Positions 45,386 through 56,929 of a stretch of 64,000 nucleotides of DNA are shown here, piece after piece. Position 1 is the stretch's first letter, and every line of letters starts with the position of its first letter. This DNA is from Zantedeschia hybrid cultivar (Eukaryota; Streptophyta; Magnoliopsida; Alismatales; Araceae): contig JARZZO010000014.1 of assembly GCA_030544215.1 (NCBI GenBank), positions 36,547,734 to 36,611,733 of the forward strand. Reading direction: 5' to 3'. The notes beneath the pieces are model-generated. The model was not told the origin of the DNA. It saw only the letters and a program-made list of their open reading frames with translations, and did no database searches. The position numbers and the translations under genes were made by a program.

Positions 45386-46649
45386 TGTGAGTGCTCAATT
45401 AAGGTGCTATCATATCATGAGTTAAATATCAACATGAAAAGATGAAAAACATGGATTGTGATTGCCAGAGATTGAGGACCTCAATAGAATAAAAGTGATC
45501 GCTACTTACCTGTCCAATTTGGAGATTTTGTAGAGTCTTATTTCCTTCTCTTCGGCCAACCGAAAAGAAAGAGCCTTCTTTTTTATTCACTCTTTTTTAG
45601 ATTTCACCTTCACCTTACTTCTTCAATTCCTTGCAAAAGAAACACGAAAATAAGAGAAAGAAAGTAGATGATTAGAGCTATGACAAAAAGTAGTCTCTAT
45701 TCTAAAGAGGATGGAAATCATGTAACTAAACAAAGAAAACTCACTTGTTTGATGTTTGTTTGAAAACCCCTATGCAATAGGTGGATTCTAATGGAGTATG
45801 TGTGTGAAACAAATAGTGATGAATCATCTAACGCAAATCAGTAAAATAAATCAATGAACTAAGCAAGAAAGCTAGAAGAAAAAGAAAGAAAGAAAAGAGA
45901 AGGTTGGCCCTTCTAAAGCCATCATCCTTCTACACTCTCAAGGAGAAAGTCTTGAAGTAAGAAGAAGCTCCAAAGCTTGTCCACGTTCTACACAGTAGGC
46001 TCCTCCTTTCACCTTGATGAGAGCTCCAAATCATGTAATGGACAACCTCTTTGAAGGCTCAAAGGGTTATGCATATATAAAGTGCTCTTTAGAATAATTT
46101 GAACCCTAAAAGGCTCTACTTTGGCCTCCGAATTGCCGCACACAATCATCATCAAAATACAAGTCTTTCCTTCATGGGAATTAGATAATCTCGGACAAAC
46201 TGCACATATCATTAATTCATTGAAATGCGTCGATCCAAGATGATGCCAATTAGAAAAGCGTCGGCCAACAATGATGTCTTTAGAGGGGCCAAAATAAGAA
46301 ATATAATTTCAAAAAAAGAAAAGATAATTATGAAACCTAAAACTCGTCAACCACGAAAGATGCGATTTAGATAAATAGAAAATTGGTTAAGAGTCAAATT
46401 GGGAATTGGGCAGGACTAGAAAGACCGCGAGCGAAGCCATTCAACTTAATCCTTATCTATTAAGGAATTTGACTTAAAATTAATTTTGAGTATAAATCTA
46501 AATGACATCGACTATGAGTGACGTGAATTAGGAAAATCTGAGAAAAATATATAACAATTAATCAGTGATTAAAAAATTAGATCATTTAAGGGCATCATAA
46601 ATGTGACATGAAATTTACTCAATGTGAAGTCAAAATTAGTGTGTCTACA
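45386..46649 (-). mobile_element. Tat-family 3' LTR
   Basis: 1264 bp on the minus strand, from TGTAGACAC at 46,649 to GAGCACTCACA at 45,386. The right flank is the polypurine tract, so it is the 3' LTR of a minus-strand element. Dyad motifs are at 46,223-46,287, 46,337-46,370 and 46,498-46,530. Confidence 0.85.
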
Positions 46650-47336
46650 ACTGCCCCGCCTTGGCATTGACTTTGCAAGGGAATGAAGTGAAATGGACGA
46701 CGGTGAATGGAATGAAGTAGAATGAACTGAAAAGATGATGCCAAGGTGTGATGAGATACATTCTTAACATTACATGATGAGAATTGTTCTCAAAATAATC
46801 AATGAAGCGGCTCAAAGAGATCAATGGAATGAATCCTGTCTGGACGAGATAGACAAAGGAAATAAAAGAAAGTCGATCAACCTCCACGAGGAGAAGTATC
46901 CTAGGTCACAAACTTTATAGGTTTCACCATGGAGAGCGATTACTAGCCAATGTAGACGTGCTACAACCATGGAGGATTTTGAAATAAAATAAAGAAATAT
47001 GGGATAAAGATCAAAGCAAGAAAGAATTCCAAAGATATCTTCAAGAAACCTCAAAGATAATTGAGAGATCAATTTAGAATGGAATATTTCATATCACGTT
47101 GGGACTAATTAGATTAATGGTATGAAATTTAATTATTAACTAATTCTTACCACAATGATCTCAAAAATTTTACATGAATGTATGTTGGGCAAAAAAGAAA
47201 ATTTTAAAATAAAATAAAATATAAATTAATCGAGGATAATATTGCTAAATTGTTATTGATGAGTCAAGACACCTGTCCTGCAATTCCATGTTAAGCCAAA
47301 GCTTGTTTGTCAACGTACTGTCTTACAAAAGCGGAA
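46650..47336 (-). mobile_element. Tat 3' internal region with polypurine tract
   Basis: Inverted match to 6,840-7,515 and to 52,794-53,470. Reads 'GCCAAGGCGGGGCAGT' just before the LTR on the minus strand. Breaks off after 'ACAAAAGCGGAA' at 47,336. Confidence 0.7.
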
Positions 47337-48497
47337 TGTTACGCCCCAGATCTGGTTCATCTTTTTTTTTTATTATTCGGCTTCCAACTGCGTAATTTCA
47401 AAACAAATTCTACTATAATAAAAAGATATGAGAGCTAAAAAATCACAAGGCGATTTAAATAAATGTCATAACCATCAACTAATTCAAAATATCCAAATAG
47501 AGCCAATACCAAACTTCACAAATTACAATATCCATCAAGTTGTATATAAATTCCTAATCTCATCAAATAATAATCATAGATCTGGAAATTAATTTGGCAT
47601 AGTGATACTTACATATAAGAGTTAAAATACATACTTTTATATACAAAATAGTCACTTAAAGAATCAACATGGTCATATAGATGGATAATCAGAGTAAAAC
47701 TGGTTAAAATATATTTCTGGATATAAACGATAGTCAAAGGAATTTTTCTAGAATTTTTAAAATAAAAAACATATTTTTTTCGACCATCAAAATTATGTTT
47801 AGAGCTGAAAAAAACTAACAAATGAAAACAAACTATTTTCATATTGGTTTGATATGATTTTGGATTCTCACTTCGATTCAGGGAATCCAACTTAAATATA
47901 ATTCAAGCAAATGAAAACAAAGGGAAAAATAAATACCAAACTGGATTATAAAATTCTCAAACTTTTTAAAAGGATAGTATAACAAAGGTCTTTACAAAAT
48001 TTGGCATGATTTTTACATGAATCAAGTGAGATATAAGATTCATAAGTTAGAATGTCTAAACTGTCAGGACAAATTATATAGTTTAAGAAAATTATTATGT
48101 AATAAATATAAAAAAAACTCCAAAACTTATGAAATTTATTGGACATCAATCTAACATGAAAAGTAGACTTCTGCCAAAATATTAGATCAATTGGATATCG
48201 AACAAGGGAGAACTAATATCGGTAACTCATGTAATCATAATTAGAAACAAAACAGATTGAACGGACAGATTACATAGGCTGAGATAATAATCATGGAATA
48301 AATAGTAAAAAATATCACCAAAATCTGAAACTTGATGATCATAAAGTAGACATATAAATAAAATTTATTATCAATTGATTAGTTTTTGAAAACTTTCAAA
48401 AATAATATAATTTTTAATATAAAATAAATCATGCTTAGAGTTATCTACCTACCTTTTGAAGAAAGGTCGGCTCTTGGTTCCCCTATGGCTTTCTTAT
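47337..48497. mobile_element. AT-rich insert of unknown family, possibly an LTR
   Basis: Starts TGTTACGCCCCAGATCTGG exactly where Tat sequence stops, which is the look of a Ty3 LTR end. It has no supported gene. The right edge is somewhere near 48,490, where Tat LTR sequence begins; no matching CGGAA target copy was found, so the call is tentative. Confidence 0.4.
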
Positions 48498-48842
48498 TAT
48501 TCACTAAATCGCGTGGATCCAATACGATGCCTATTAGAAGCGCGTCGACCAACCATGACATCTTTTGAGGGGCCAAAATAAGAAAGACAAATTCGAAAAA
48601 AAGGAAAGATAATTAGGAAACTTAAAACACATCGACTGCAAAAGATGCGATTTAGATAAATAGGAAATTAACTAAGAGTCAAATTGACAATCGGGTAGGA
48701 TTAGAAAAGCTAAATCACGTCGATCATGGACGGCACCATTCAACTTTTTCGAGTCAATATTAATTTTTGCTAGATCATTTCGGAGCATCATAAATGTGAC
48801 ATGAAATTTACTCAATTTAAAGTCAAAATTAGCGTGTCTACA
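48498..48842 (-). mobile_element. Tat LTR fragment (5' end)
   Basis: Minus-strand TGTAGACACGC at 48,842, running left with dyad motifs at 48,507-48,575, 48,622-48,655 and 48,710-48,745, then lost at about 48,498. It cuts the integrase C-terminus on its right. Confidence 0.72.
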
Positions 48843-49230
48843 TAGACCTTTCTAGTTAAGCTGGAGTTTAGAACGAGGACGGCTAGGTTTGACAAAAGTT
48901 CTTCTTACGACCATCTCTCCGACTTTGGATTTTCTCTCAATAACCTTATTTTGATAAAAATGTGCAAGTCTATTCTGATACACTTGACTGTGATTAGTAG
49001 TGGACCATCTCTTCTCATCTAAGAGTTCCTTGTCTAATTGTACTCTCGATGATGGAATGAGGATCTGGTATGGGAGTACCGCCTCCATTCCAAGAGTTAA
49101 AGAATATGCGGTTTTCCTAGTAGAAGTACAGATTGAAGTTTGGTAGGCCCATAGAGTCTCAACTAATTTCTCTGGCCAGTCTACGTATTTGGTAGACTCA
49201 CATATTTTCTTGATTATTTTGATAAAAGTG

Positions 49231-49400
49231 AGTACTTCACCAAATGGGCGGAAACTTAAGCCTATATGGAGATCAAAGCATCAAAAGGTATGCAAGTTCA
49301 TCATGAAGAACATCATCACCAAGTTTGGGATTCCAAGCATGATCGTCGCCGACAATGGACCATAGTTCGTCTTCAAGAGCTCAAGGACTTCTACAGTAGC
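49231..49400 (+). other. Inverted segment inside the integrase core
   Basis: On the plus strand this reads 'EYFTKWAET', then 'KFGIPSMIVADNGP', the middle of a Ty3 integrase core including the second catalytic Asp, while both flanks are integrase on the minus strand. Confidence 0.8.
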
Positions 49401-50524
49401 TACTAATACAATTGTTGTAAGGATGAAGGATTTTTGTTTAGTCTAGGAGTTAGGATCACCAAGGCATCCAATGATATCGAAAGCCAACATGGAGTAAGGC
49501 CATGGGGAGGACAAAGGATGGAGTGAAGATATAGGAGAATAGATTTTGTCAGTGTGAAGTTGACACTTAGCGCATCTACGAACATACCCTATGCAATCTT
49601 CTTCCATAGTTGTGCAATAATATCCTTACCTAATGATCTTGTTCGCTAACATTTGTCCATTTACATGGCCACCACAAACTTTAGCATGAGCTCTTTCTAT
49701 GACTTTCCTAAGCTCGTCTTCATCTAAACATCTTAAAAGAATACCGTCAAATCCTCTATTGTAGAGCTCACCTCCAACTAGGGTGTATCTTTGAGCAATT
49801 TTCCGTATAGCCCGCTTCACCTCAGCAGTGACTTCTTCTGGGTAAGTCTGATCTTCACAGTATTTAGCAATCTCATGGTACCATGACTTCTCCTCATCTT
49901 CCAATTCTTCTTACAATTCTAACAATATGATCTCCCTCTTCTCTACGATGTCTCTATCTTGAACCTTCTTTAACAACTTCTCTTCAACCCTAAGAAAAGC
50001 AGGTCCTCTACAGCAAGAAAGAGATGCCTATGGACAATGATAGTTTTGAAATGTCTGCTAAGTCGAAAATCTAGAGAAGATGTGAGAGAGGCAAGAGAAT
50101 TAGTTAGAATGTTCTTATTACGAAGGACATGGACGAAGATTAGCTTGGTAAAAAGTTTGGCATAGGAAGAAGTGAGTTATTGGTAAAGCTTAAGCTTGGG
50201 ATCAAGAGTGCGGTATCTGGTGAGCACTTGGTAAAATGAGCTGACTATCACCTACAATTCGCAGTTTGATAGTACTATAGAGATGAGAAGCTTTGAGGAC
50301 AGCAAGGAGAGCGTCATATTCTGCTATATTATTGGTGACGGAAAAAGCGAGCTGAAAGTCTCAGAGAATGATGATACCTTCTGGTCATAGAAGAACGATG
50401 TCAATACCCTTACTATGGGAATTTAGAGCTTCGTCAAAATGCAGAGTCTACATTTTATCGATCGATTGGTTTATGGACATCAGTTCCTCATCTGAAAACT
50501 CCGATTGGATAGGATCAAACCTAG

Positions 50525-51240
50525 GGAGAGGGTGATGAGCAAGATGTTCCACTTTGACATAGCCTTTGATCGCTTTCTGTTGAATGTAAGTGATGTCTAA
50601 TTAAGAAAGAAAGCTCTGCCAACGTGTTAATCTACCATTGAGGACAGATTTTTCGAGGAAGAATTTGATAGGATTTATTCTGTCAATGAGATAGATTTCA
50701 TGGGAAAGAAAATAATGTTTCCATTTATGAACTTCCTATACCAGTGTAGCACAAGTCTTCTCCATTGCCGTATATCTCTGCTCTGCAGGGTTAAGAAGTT
50801 TTGAGAGATAGTAAGCTGCCCTCTACTTTCCTTTTTCATCTTCTTACGCTAGGACTTGTGCAAGATGTTCCCTTCTTTAAACCTTGGAGAGGATGATGAG
50901 CAAGATGTTTAACTATGGTATAGCCTTTGATCGCTTTATGCTAAATGTAAATGATGTCAAACTGAGAAATAAAGCTCTTGGACGTGGTAATCTATCAGTG
51001 AAAATAAAATTTTCAAGGAGGAATTTGATAGGATTCATTCTATCAATAAAATAGACTTCATGGGTAAGGAAATAATGTTTTAGTTTTCTAAACTACCCAT
51101 ACTAGTGTAGCACAAGTCTTCTTCATCACCGTATATCTCTGTTCTTCAAGGTTAAGAAGTTTCCAGAGATAGTTAGCTACCCTCCCCTTCCCTTTTCAAT
51201 CTTCTTATGCTAGAATAACACCCACCAAGACATCTAGGAC
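50525..51240 (-). repeat. 361-bp diverged tandem duplication upstream of RNase H
   Basis: 50,525-50,885 and 50,886-about 51,240 are direct copies ('GATGAGCAAGATGTT', 'TAGCCTTTGATCGCTTT', 'GTAGCACAAGTCTTCT' in both), with many differences and indels. Confidence 0.85.
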
Positions 51241-51503
51241 TGAGACGTATATAATTAGAGATTTGTTCGAAGATGATGGTCTCAAAATAAGAGATTTGTC
51301 AGATACTTCTTCAATCCATCTAATGCCTACTAACATTTATCATCCCAATCAAATTTAAATCCTGACTTAGTAAGCTCGTAGAACAGCCTACAACTTTATG
51401 ATTGTTGGGAGATAAACCGATGAATAAACTTCAACCACCTAATCAATTCTCTTATCTCCTTAACGTTCTTAGAAAGTGGCATTTCTATGATAGCCTTGGT
51501 CTT

Positions 51504-52793
51504 TGTGAGTGCTCACTTAGTGTGTTACCATATTATGAATTAAATATCAACATGAAAACATGAAAAACATGGATTGTGATCGCTAGAGATCGAAGACCTC
51601 AATAGAAATAAAAGTGATCACTACTTACCCGTCCAATATGGGAGATTTTGTGGAGTCTTCTATTTCCTCTTCTTCGGCCAGTCGAAAAGAAAGAGCCTTC
51701 TTTTGATTCACTTTCTTTTAGATTTCACCTTCACCTTGCTTCTTCAATTCCTTAGAAAAGAAACAAGAAAATAAAAAGAAAGAAAGTAGACAATTAGAGC
51801 TATTACAAAAGTGTGGTATCTATTTATTCTAAAGAGGATGGAAATTATGCATCTAAATAATGAAAACTCACTTGTTTGATATTCTCTAAAACCCCTATGA
51901 AATAGGTGGATTTTAATGAAGTGTGTGTGAAAAACAAGAAGTAATGAATGATCTAATGCAAATTAGTGAAAAAAAAATCAATGATCTAAGCAAGAACACG
52001 AGAAGAAAAAGGAAGAAAGAAATAGAAGGTTGGCCCCTCGAAAGCCATCATCTTTCTACACTCCAAAGAGAAAGTCTTGAAGGAAGAAGATGAAGCTTCA
52101 AAGTTTGTCCATGTTCTCGGCTGTAGGCTCCTCCTTTGACCTTGATGAGAGCTCCAAATCATGCAATGGCCAACCTCTTTGAAGGCTCAAAGGGGTTATG
52201 TATATATAGAGTGCTCTTTAGAGTAGTTTGAACTCCAAAGGGGTCTACTTTGGCCTCCGAATTGCCGCAAACAATCATCATTAAAATAGAAGTCTTTTGT
52301 TCATGAAAATCAAATAATCTCGACTAAACCATGCACATCATTAATTCATTGAAATGCGTCGCTCCATGACAATGTCAATTAGAAAGGAGTCGGTCAACCA
52401 AGACGTCTTTAAAGAGGCCAAAATAAGAAAGACAATCTCGAAAAAAAAGGAAAGATAATTAGGAAACCTACAACACGTTGACCATGAAAGACGTAGTTTA
52501 CATAAATAAGAAAATGATTAAGAGTTAAATAGGCAATCGAGAATGATTAGGAAGCTAAATCACGTCGACCATGAGTGACATCATTCAACTTATTTCTTCT
52601 CGATTAAGGAATTTGAATCAGAATTAAATTCGTCTATAAATCTAAAATACGTCGACCATGAGCGAACATGAATTAGAGAAATCTGAGAAAAATAAATAAA
52701 AATTAATCAATGATTAAAAATTAGACCATTTCGGGACATCATAAATGTGACATGAAATTTACTCAATGTGAGGTCAAAATTAACGTGTCTATA
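51504..52793 (-). mobile_element. Tat-F 3' LTR
   Basis: 1290 bp on the minus strand, TATAGACACG (one change from TGTAGACACG) at 52,793 to GAGCACTCACA at 51,504. A polypurine tract lies on the right. Dyad motifs are at 52,348-52,412, 52,554-52,590 and 52,641-52,675. It is inserted in the RT of the neighbouring pol fragment. Confidence 0.84.
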
Positions 52794-54060
52794 GCTTCCC
52801 CGCCTTGGCATCGACTTTACAAGGAAATAGAATGAATGACAGTGAATAGAATGAAGCGGAATGAACTGAAAAAGTGATGCCAAGGTGTAATGAGACACGC
52901 TCTCAACATCACATGATGAGAATTTTTCTCAAAACAATCAATGAAGCGGCTTAAAGAGATCAATAGAATGAATCATGTCCGGATGAGATAGACAAAGGAA
53001 ATAAAAGAAAGTCGATCAACTTTACGAGGGAAAGTACCCTAGGTCACAAACCTTGCAGATTTCACCATAGAGAGCGATTACCAGCCAATGTGGACGTGTT
53101 ACAAGCATAGAGGATCTTAAAAAGGAAACAAAGAAATATGGAACAATGATCCAAATAGAAAGAATTCCAAAAATATTTTCAAGAAACTTTAAAGATAATT
53201 GGGATACTCAATTCAGAATGGAATATTTCATATCACATTAAGACTTATTAGAACAATGATATGAAATTTAATCATTAACTAATTCTCACCATAAGCATTT
53301 CAAAAATCTTATATGAATGCATACTGAGCTAAGAAAAAATTAAAACAAAATAAAATATAAATTGATCAAGCATAATATTGCTAAACTACTATTAACGAGT
53401 CAAGACACCAGTCTTGCAATTTAGTACTAAGCCGAAACACGTTTGTCCGCGCACTGTCTTACAAAAGCAGAACCATCGTCTCCATCAATTGACAATCCAA
53501 CGGCCTATCCGTGCAATTAAGAATTATTTAGAATCATCATTATTTTTGATAGAGGAGAACTTAAATTCCAATTTCATCAGAACCATAAGATCCTTGATAT
53601 AATATAATAAATATTTATCATATAGTAAAGATGACGCAAATCAAATAAATGAAAGAATACAGTTGAACAGATAACCATCATTTAGTGATTGCAGTGAAAT
53701 TCCATCGAATACATCATTCTGATTTTCCTGAGTCGACGTCATTCACGTTAAACTGCGTCGGCTCGAGGCGATGCGATTCAACTTACTGAAACAATTTTTT
53801 TTGAATCCACAATTCTTGTATGTCTTCGCTTCTTTTGTGTACCTGTGTCCTGTAGGTCACTTGAAGAAACCAATTAGTGTATCTATTATGGCTTATCCCC
53901 ATGTCTGGTAAGTGACAAACTACCTTCAACCTATCCTTGGTAAAAGGGTCAAGCGGCAAAACCTTTATTCAATGAAGACGAAAATAAACCAAAGGAAATG
54001 TGTGAATGCAACATACAAGCATACAAATGTTAACTGAAATTATAAAATATGCAATATACA
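52794..54060 (-). mobile_element. Tat-F 3' internal region lacking the antisense genes
   Basis: Non-coding. 52,794-53,640 matches (inverted) 6,600-7,515 of Tat-A, and 53,830-54,060 matches 840-1,080. Only about 200 bases, with one dyad pair (53,735-53,790), lie between, where Tat-A has its 5.3-kb PMD cassette. Confidence 0.72.
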
Positions 54061-54413
54061 AGATGTGACAAGTGGATGCATTTTTTGTAGAGTTTCAACA
54101 TATTCAATTTTTTATTTTGAAATATTCATCTTTCTTTGTGATTTTGAAATATCTATTTTTTGAATTTTGAAATATCAATTTTTTTGGGATTTTGAAATAT
54201 CCACTTTTTTTGGGTTTTAAAATATCCATTTTTTTGTGATTTTGAAATATCCATCTTTTTGCGGATTTTGAAATATCTAATTCTTTTTGTGATTTTTAAG
54301 TATGTATTTATTTTATTTTTATTTTGAAATATCCATTTTTTGGGATTTTGAAATATCAATTTTTTTGAGATTTTGAAATATCCATTTTTTTTTTTTGGAA
54401 TCCTAATGGTCAA
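54060..54413 (-). repeat. Tandem array, unit about 25-30 bp
   Basis: About a dozen units of 'TTTTGAAATATCCATTTTTT' with 'GGGATTTTG' linkers. The open frame it gives (Lys/Phe/Ile repeats) is a by-product of the repeat. Counterpart of 690-840. Confidence 0.85.
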
Positions 54414-55137
54414 TGCATGATGCTAACCCGGAATTAACACCGTCGTACCGATTGGTAAACCGCTTGCATTGACCCAAGCCCAAAGCTATAGGGTAAACTG
54501 ACCTAAAAACCAACATGGTACTTGGATCAAAAGAGCTTACTCACTTATTATTTTAATTCCCTAATCATTCCTCAGCAACCTAATCTAGAGTTACAGTAAT
54601 TTGATTGTGCTTGTGTTCCTGATCCTATCCGATGATCTGACCCTTAGTCAACATAAACCGTTCCTTGCGCTTAGAGTACGCCCCTTAGGGAAAAGGGAAG
54701 AAATGGTCTAGAAGGCTTACGAGAGGGTTCCGGAGACCCAGGAAGATGTCATTCTTTTACCCTATTGTTTGTCGGGGTTCAGCCATTTTTACTTTGTGGG
54801 GATTTTTCTACTAGGGGTGTTGCGTCCTTTTATTTTGGATTTTGGCCTTTGATTTGACGTTTGACTTTGTGGCCTTTTTCTTTTGCTTTGGCTTTTTGCC
54901 TTTTACTTTGTGGCGAGTATTTGATTTTTCTCCCTTTTCTTATAATGGCCTCCTATTAGGACGGTGGGTATTTTTAGTAGTCTATCCTAAGCCTCGTTTC
55001 CACATCGTGAACTGAGAAGGAAAGAATAGGTTGCACTTTAAACTCTCAGTCAGATTGCCAGTATTCCTTGGACTTCACATCGTTTGTTATTCAAGAACCA
55101 AGCGTGAGTGTGTGTATCATGCCCCTAAATTAGACTA
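54414..55137 (-). mobile_element. Tat-F post-pol spacer
   Basis: No gene; inverted match to about 1-620. Contains the C/T-rich 'CCTTTTTCTTTTGCTTTGGC' tract. Confidence 0.7.
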
Positions 55138-55581
55138 CTAAAGACTAAAGAGGGAATTTTGGACTTCAATTTTTTTGACCCCACTGGTCTTTGCACCATG
55201 CCAATTGACACACCTAACTTTAGGATAATATTTCTTAAGGTAAAGACCATTCCAAGGGTGAGACAACTCCTGACCTTCTGCATTAACCACCCTATAAGCA
55301 TTACCAGGAAAAGCATTTGCTACAATATACGGACCCTCCAAGTTGGGTTGGAGCTTAGAGCGAGGAACACCAGGTTTTACAAAAAAAAAATTAACTACCA
55401 TCTCACCAACTTTGAACTTCCTTTCAATAACCTTCTTTTGATAAAATCGTGCGAGCTTGTTCTGATACACTCGAGCGTGATTAGCAGCTGTCCATCTCTT
55501 CTTGTCTAAGAGTTTTAGCTGAGCAAGAAGTGCAGAGCGATGTTCATCAAGGGAACACTCCTTGTTCAATTATACTCTTAA
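55138..55581 (-). pseudogene. Tat-F integrase C-terminal end
   Basis: Open frame with 'LDKKRWTAANHARVYQNKL', 'KVIERKFKVGEMV', 'PNLEGPYIVANAFPGNAYRV' and the terminal 'HPWNGLYLKKYYP', the usual C-terminus of Tat/Athila-type pol. It is cut at about 55,581, where unrelated sequence begins, so catalytic domains are missing. Confidence 0.85.
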
Positions 55582-56760
55582 TGACCAAATGTCTAGTGAG
55601 ACTAGATAGTAGATAAAAGGTTGGGTAATAGAACTGGGAATGTTTCAAATTAGAAAAAAGAAATTTTAAACCGAGCATGTTGATTCTAAAATAGATGGAA
55701 AGCTGCACTGTCACTGATTGCTGATATGGTTATGCAGACTTGCTTGGAAGATACTTATTGCAAGAAACGGTCTATATAAACCAAGAATATATTAATTGAT
55801 GTAATGAATACTACTTGCAGGTTTTGGTTGAATCAAGTTACATACTATCTATCTTCAATCTGAATCACTGAAAACTCTGATGAAGCAAAAGCAGAAATAT
55901 CCACAGCACTACGTACGCGTATTAACAAGGACATATGATGTTTTTTCTGTTTGCGCCTGATTGGCCAAATGAATCCTTGTTTCATTCGCTAGGGTTTCCT
56001 CGAGATTCTTTGAAGAATCTCGGACAACCACCATATCAGATTCCTGAATTTCAACGGGTATGATGGAGTCGTCTTGGTTGGTCTTCTCTACATCATCGAC
56101 TAACACCCTCAGTCTTTCAGAAGCATTGTGCACAGAAACGGCCTCCAAAATATGACTCGGAGGATCTGCCTTAGATAGTCTTTTTCAGTGTGCGCTCGTT
56201 TAGAGCTTTTAGTAGTTCGGAGACCAGGGCCTCGCTTATTCCCGTCAAAAGGACCGGGTGTCTTGGACTTTTTGATCTTCTTCTTACAATCATCAGCACG
56301 GTGATCAAACTATTTTCTTGCAAAAGGAACATAATGATGGTATTTTGTGATAATTCACAGGCTGCCAAAATCCCCCACGACCAGTCCCAATCCAGATTCA
56401 TTATGGATTTTATTTCAGGATGTCAATTTCAACACATAGAAGGGCTTCTACTGTTTGCATCGAGGAGGCAATACGTTCACAGATTCTCAGAACATGACCA
56501 AGATTTCCAGCAATAGAGCGAATATAACCATCACTATAAAAATTAACCGGCAGTCTCAGAAACCCAACCCATAGAGGGATGGACATAGGTTTAGCAGAAA
56601 AATCAAAATTCTGGGACCATCTGAAAAGCCTGAATGGAAATCCTTTGATGTATAATTGTTGTCGAAGCCAAACAACGTTGAAATCAGTTCCCGCCTCAAA
56701 TCTAAATAGAAGACGCCTTTGATTCAAAGTGCTAACCATGAAGTCTCTCGAGATATTAAG
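55582..56760 (-). pseudogene. LINE ORF1 remnant (DUF4283 and zinc knuckle)
   Basis: Frame 56,739-56,410 has the DUF4283 pattern of plant L1-type ORF1: 'LLFRFEAGTDFNVVWLRQQ', 'PMSIPLWVGFLRLPVNFYS', 'IAGNLGHVLRI', ending 'LLCVEID'. Downstream, 'SLCSFCKKI' and, in the next frame, 'DHRADDCKKK' form a CX2CX4HX4C knuckle with a frameshift between. A later frame (56,148-55,909) may be the ORF1 tail. No reverse transcriptase was found. Confidence 0.72.
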
Positions 56761-56929
56761 AGAGAGGTGTTGAGAGATGCATTATTTAATATTAGAGATT
56801 GAGATGAGATCTTCCGGTCTTCTATTTTTAATTTTTGTGTACTTCTACTCAATAGCCTGTCCGATAGTGACTAAAAATGTGCAATTTTTGGATTTCCGAC
56901 ATGACTCCTATTCTTGACATGTTAATACA

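Larger units (their letters stand above)
48843..51503 (-). pseudogene. Tat-family pol fragment: RT end, RNase H, integrase
   Basis: Reading right to left. RT end at 51,503 ('KAIIEMPLSKNVKEIRELI', then 'HRFISQQ'). RNase H 50,340-50,225 ('NIAEYDALLAVLKASHLYS', 'GDSQLI') and an earlier 'LHFDEALNSHSKGIDIVL' (about 50,440). Integrase zinc-binding part 49,904-49,626 ('ERAHAKVCGGHVNGQMLANK'), core start 'CQLHTDKIYSPISSLHP', then 'KYVDWPEKLVETLWAYQTS' (about 49,190) and C-terminal 'RVQLDKELLDEKRW' (49,040) to 48,850. Many stops. Part of the core (about 49,231-49,400) is inverted, and 361 bp upstream of RNase H is duplicated. It is cut on the left by an LTR fragment and on the right by the Tat-F LTR. 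Confidence 0.85.

Noticed and set aside
45386..48842. A single Tat element with 5' LTR at 48,842 and 3' LTR at 45,386
   Set aside because: The flanks do not match (ATTAG on the left, TAGAC on the right) and the middle is foreign, so I list the parts separately.
54153..54413. Lys/Phe-rich 86-codon frame
   Set aside because: Purely the translation of the tandem array.
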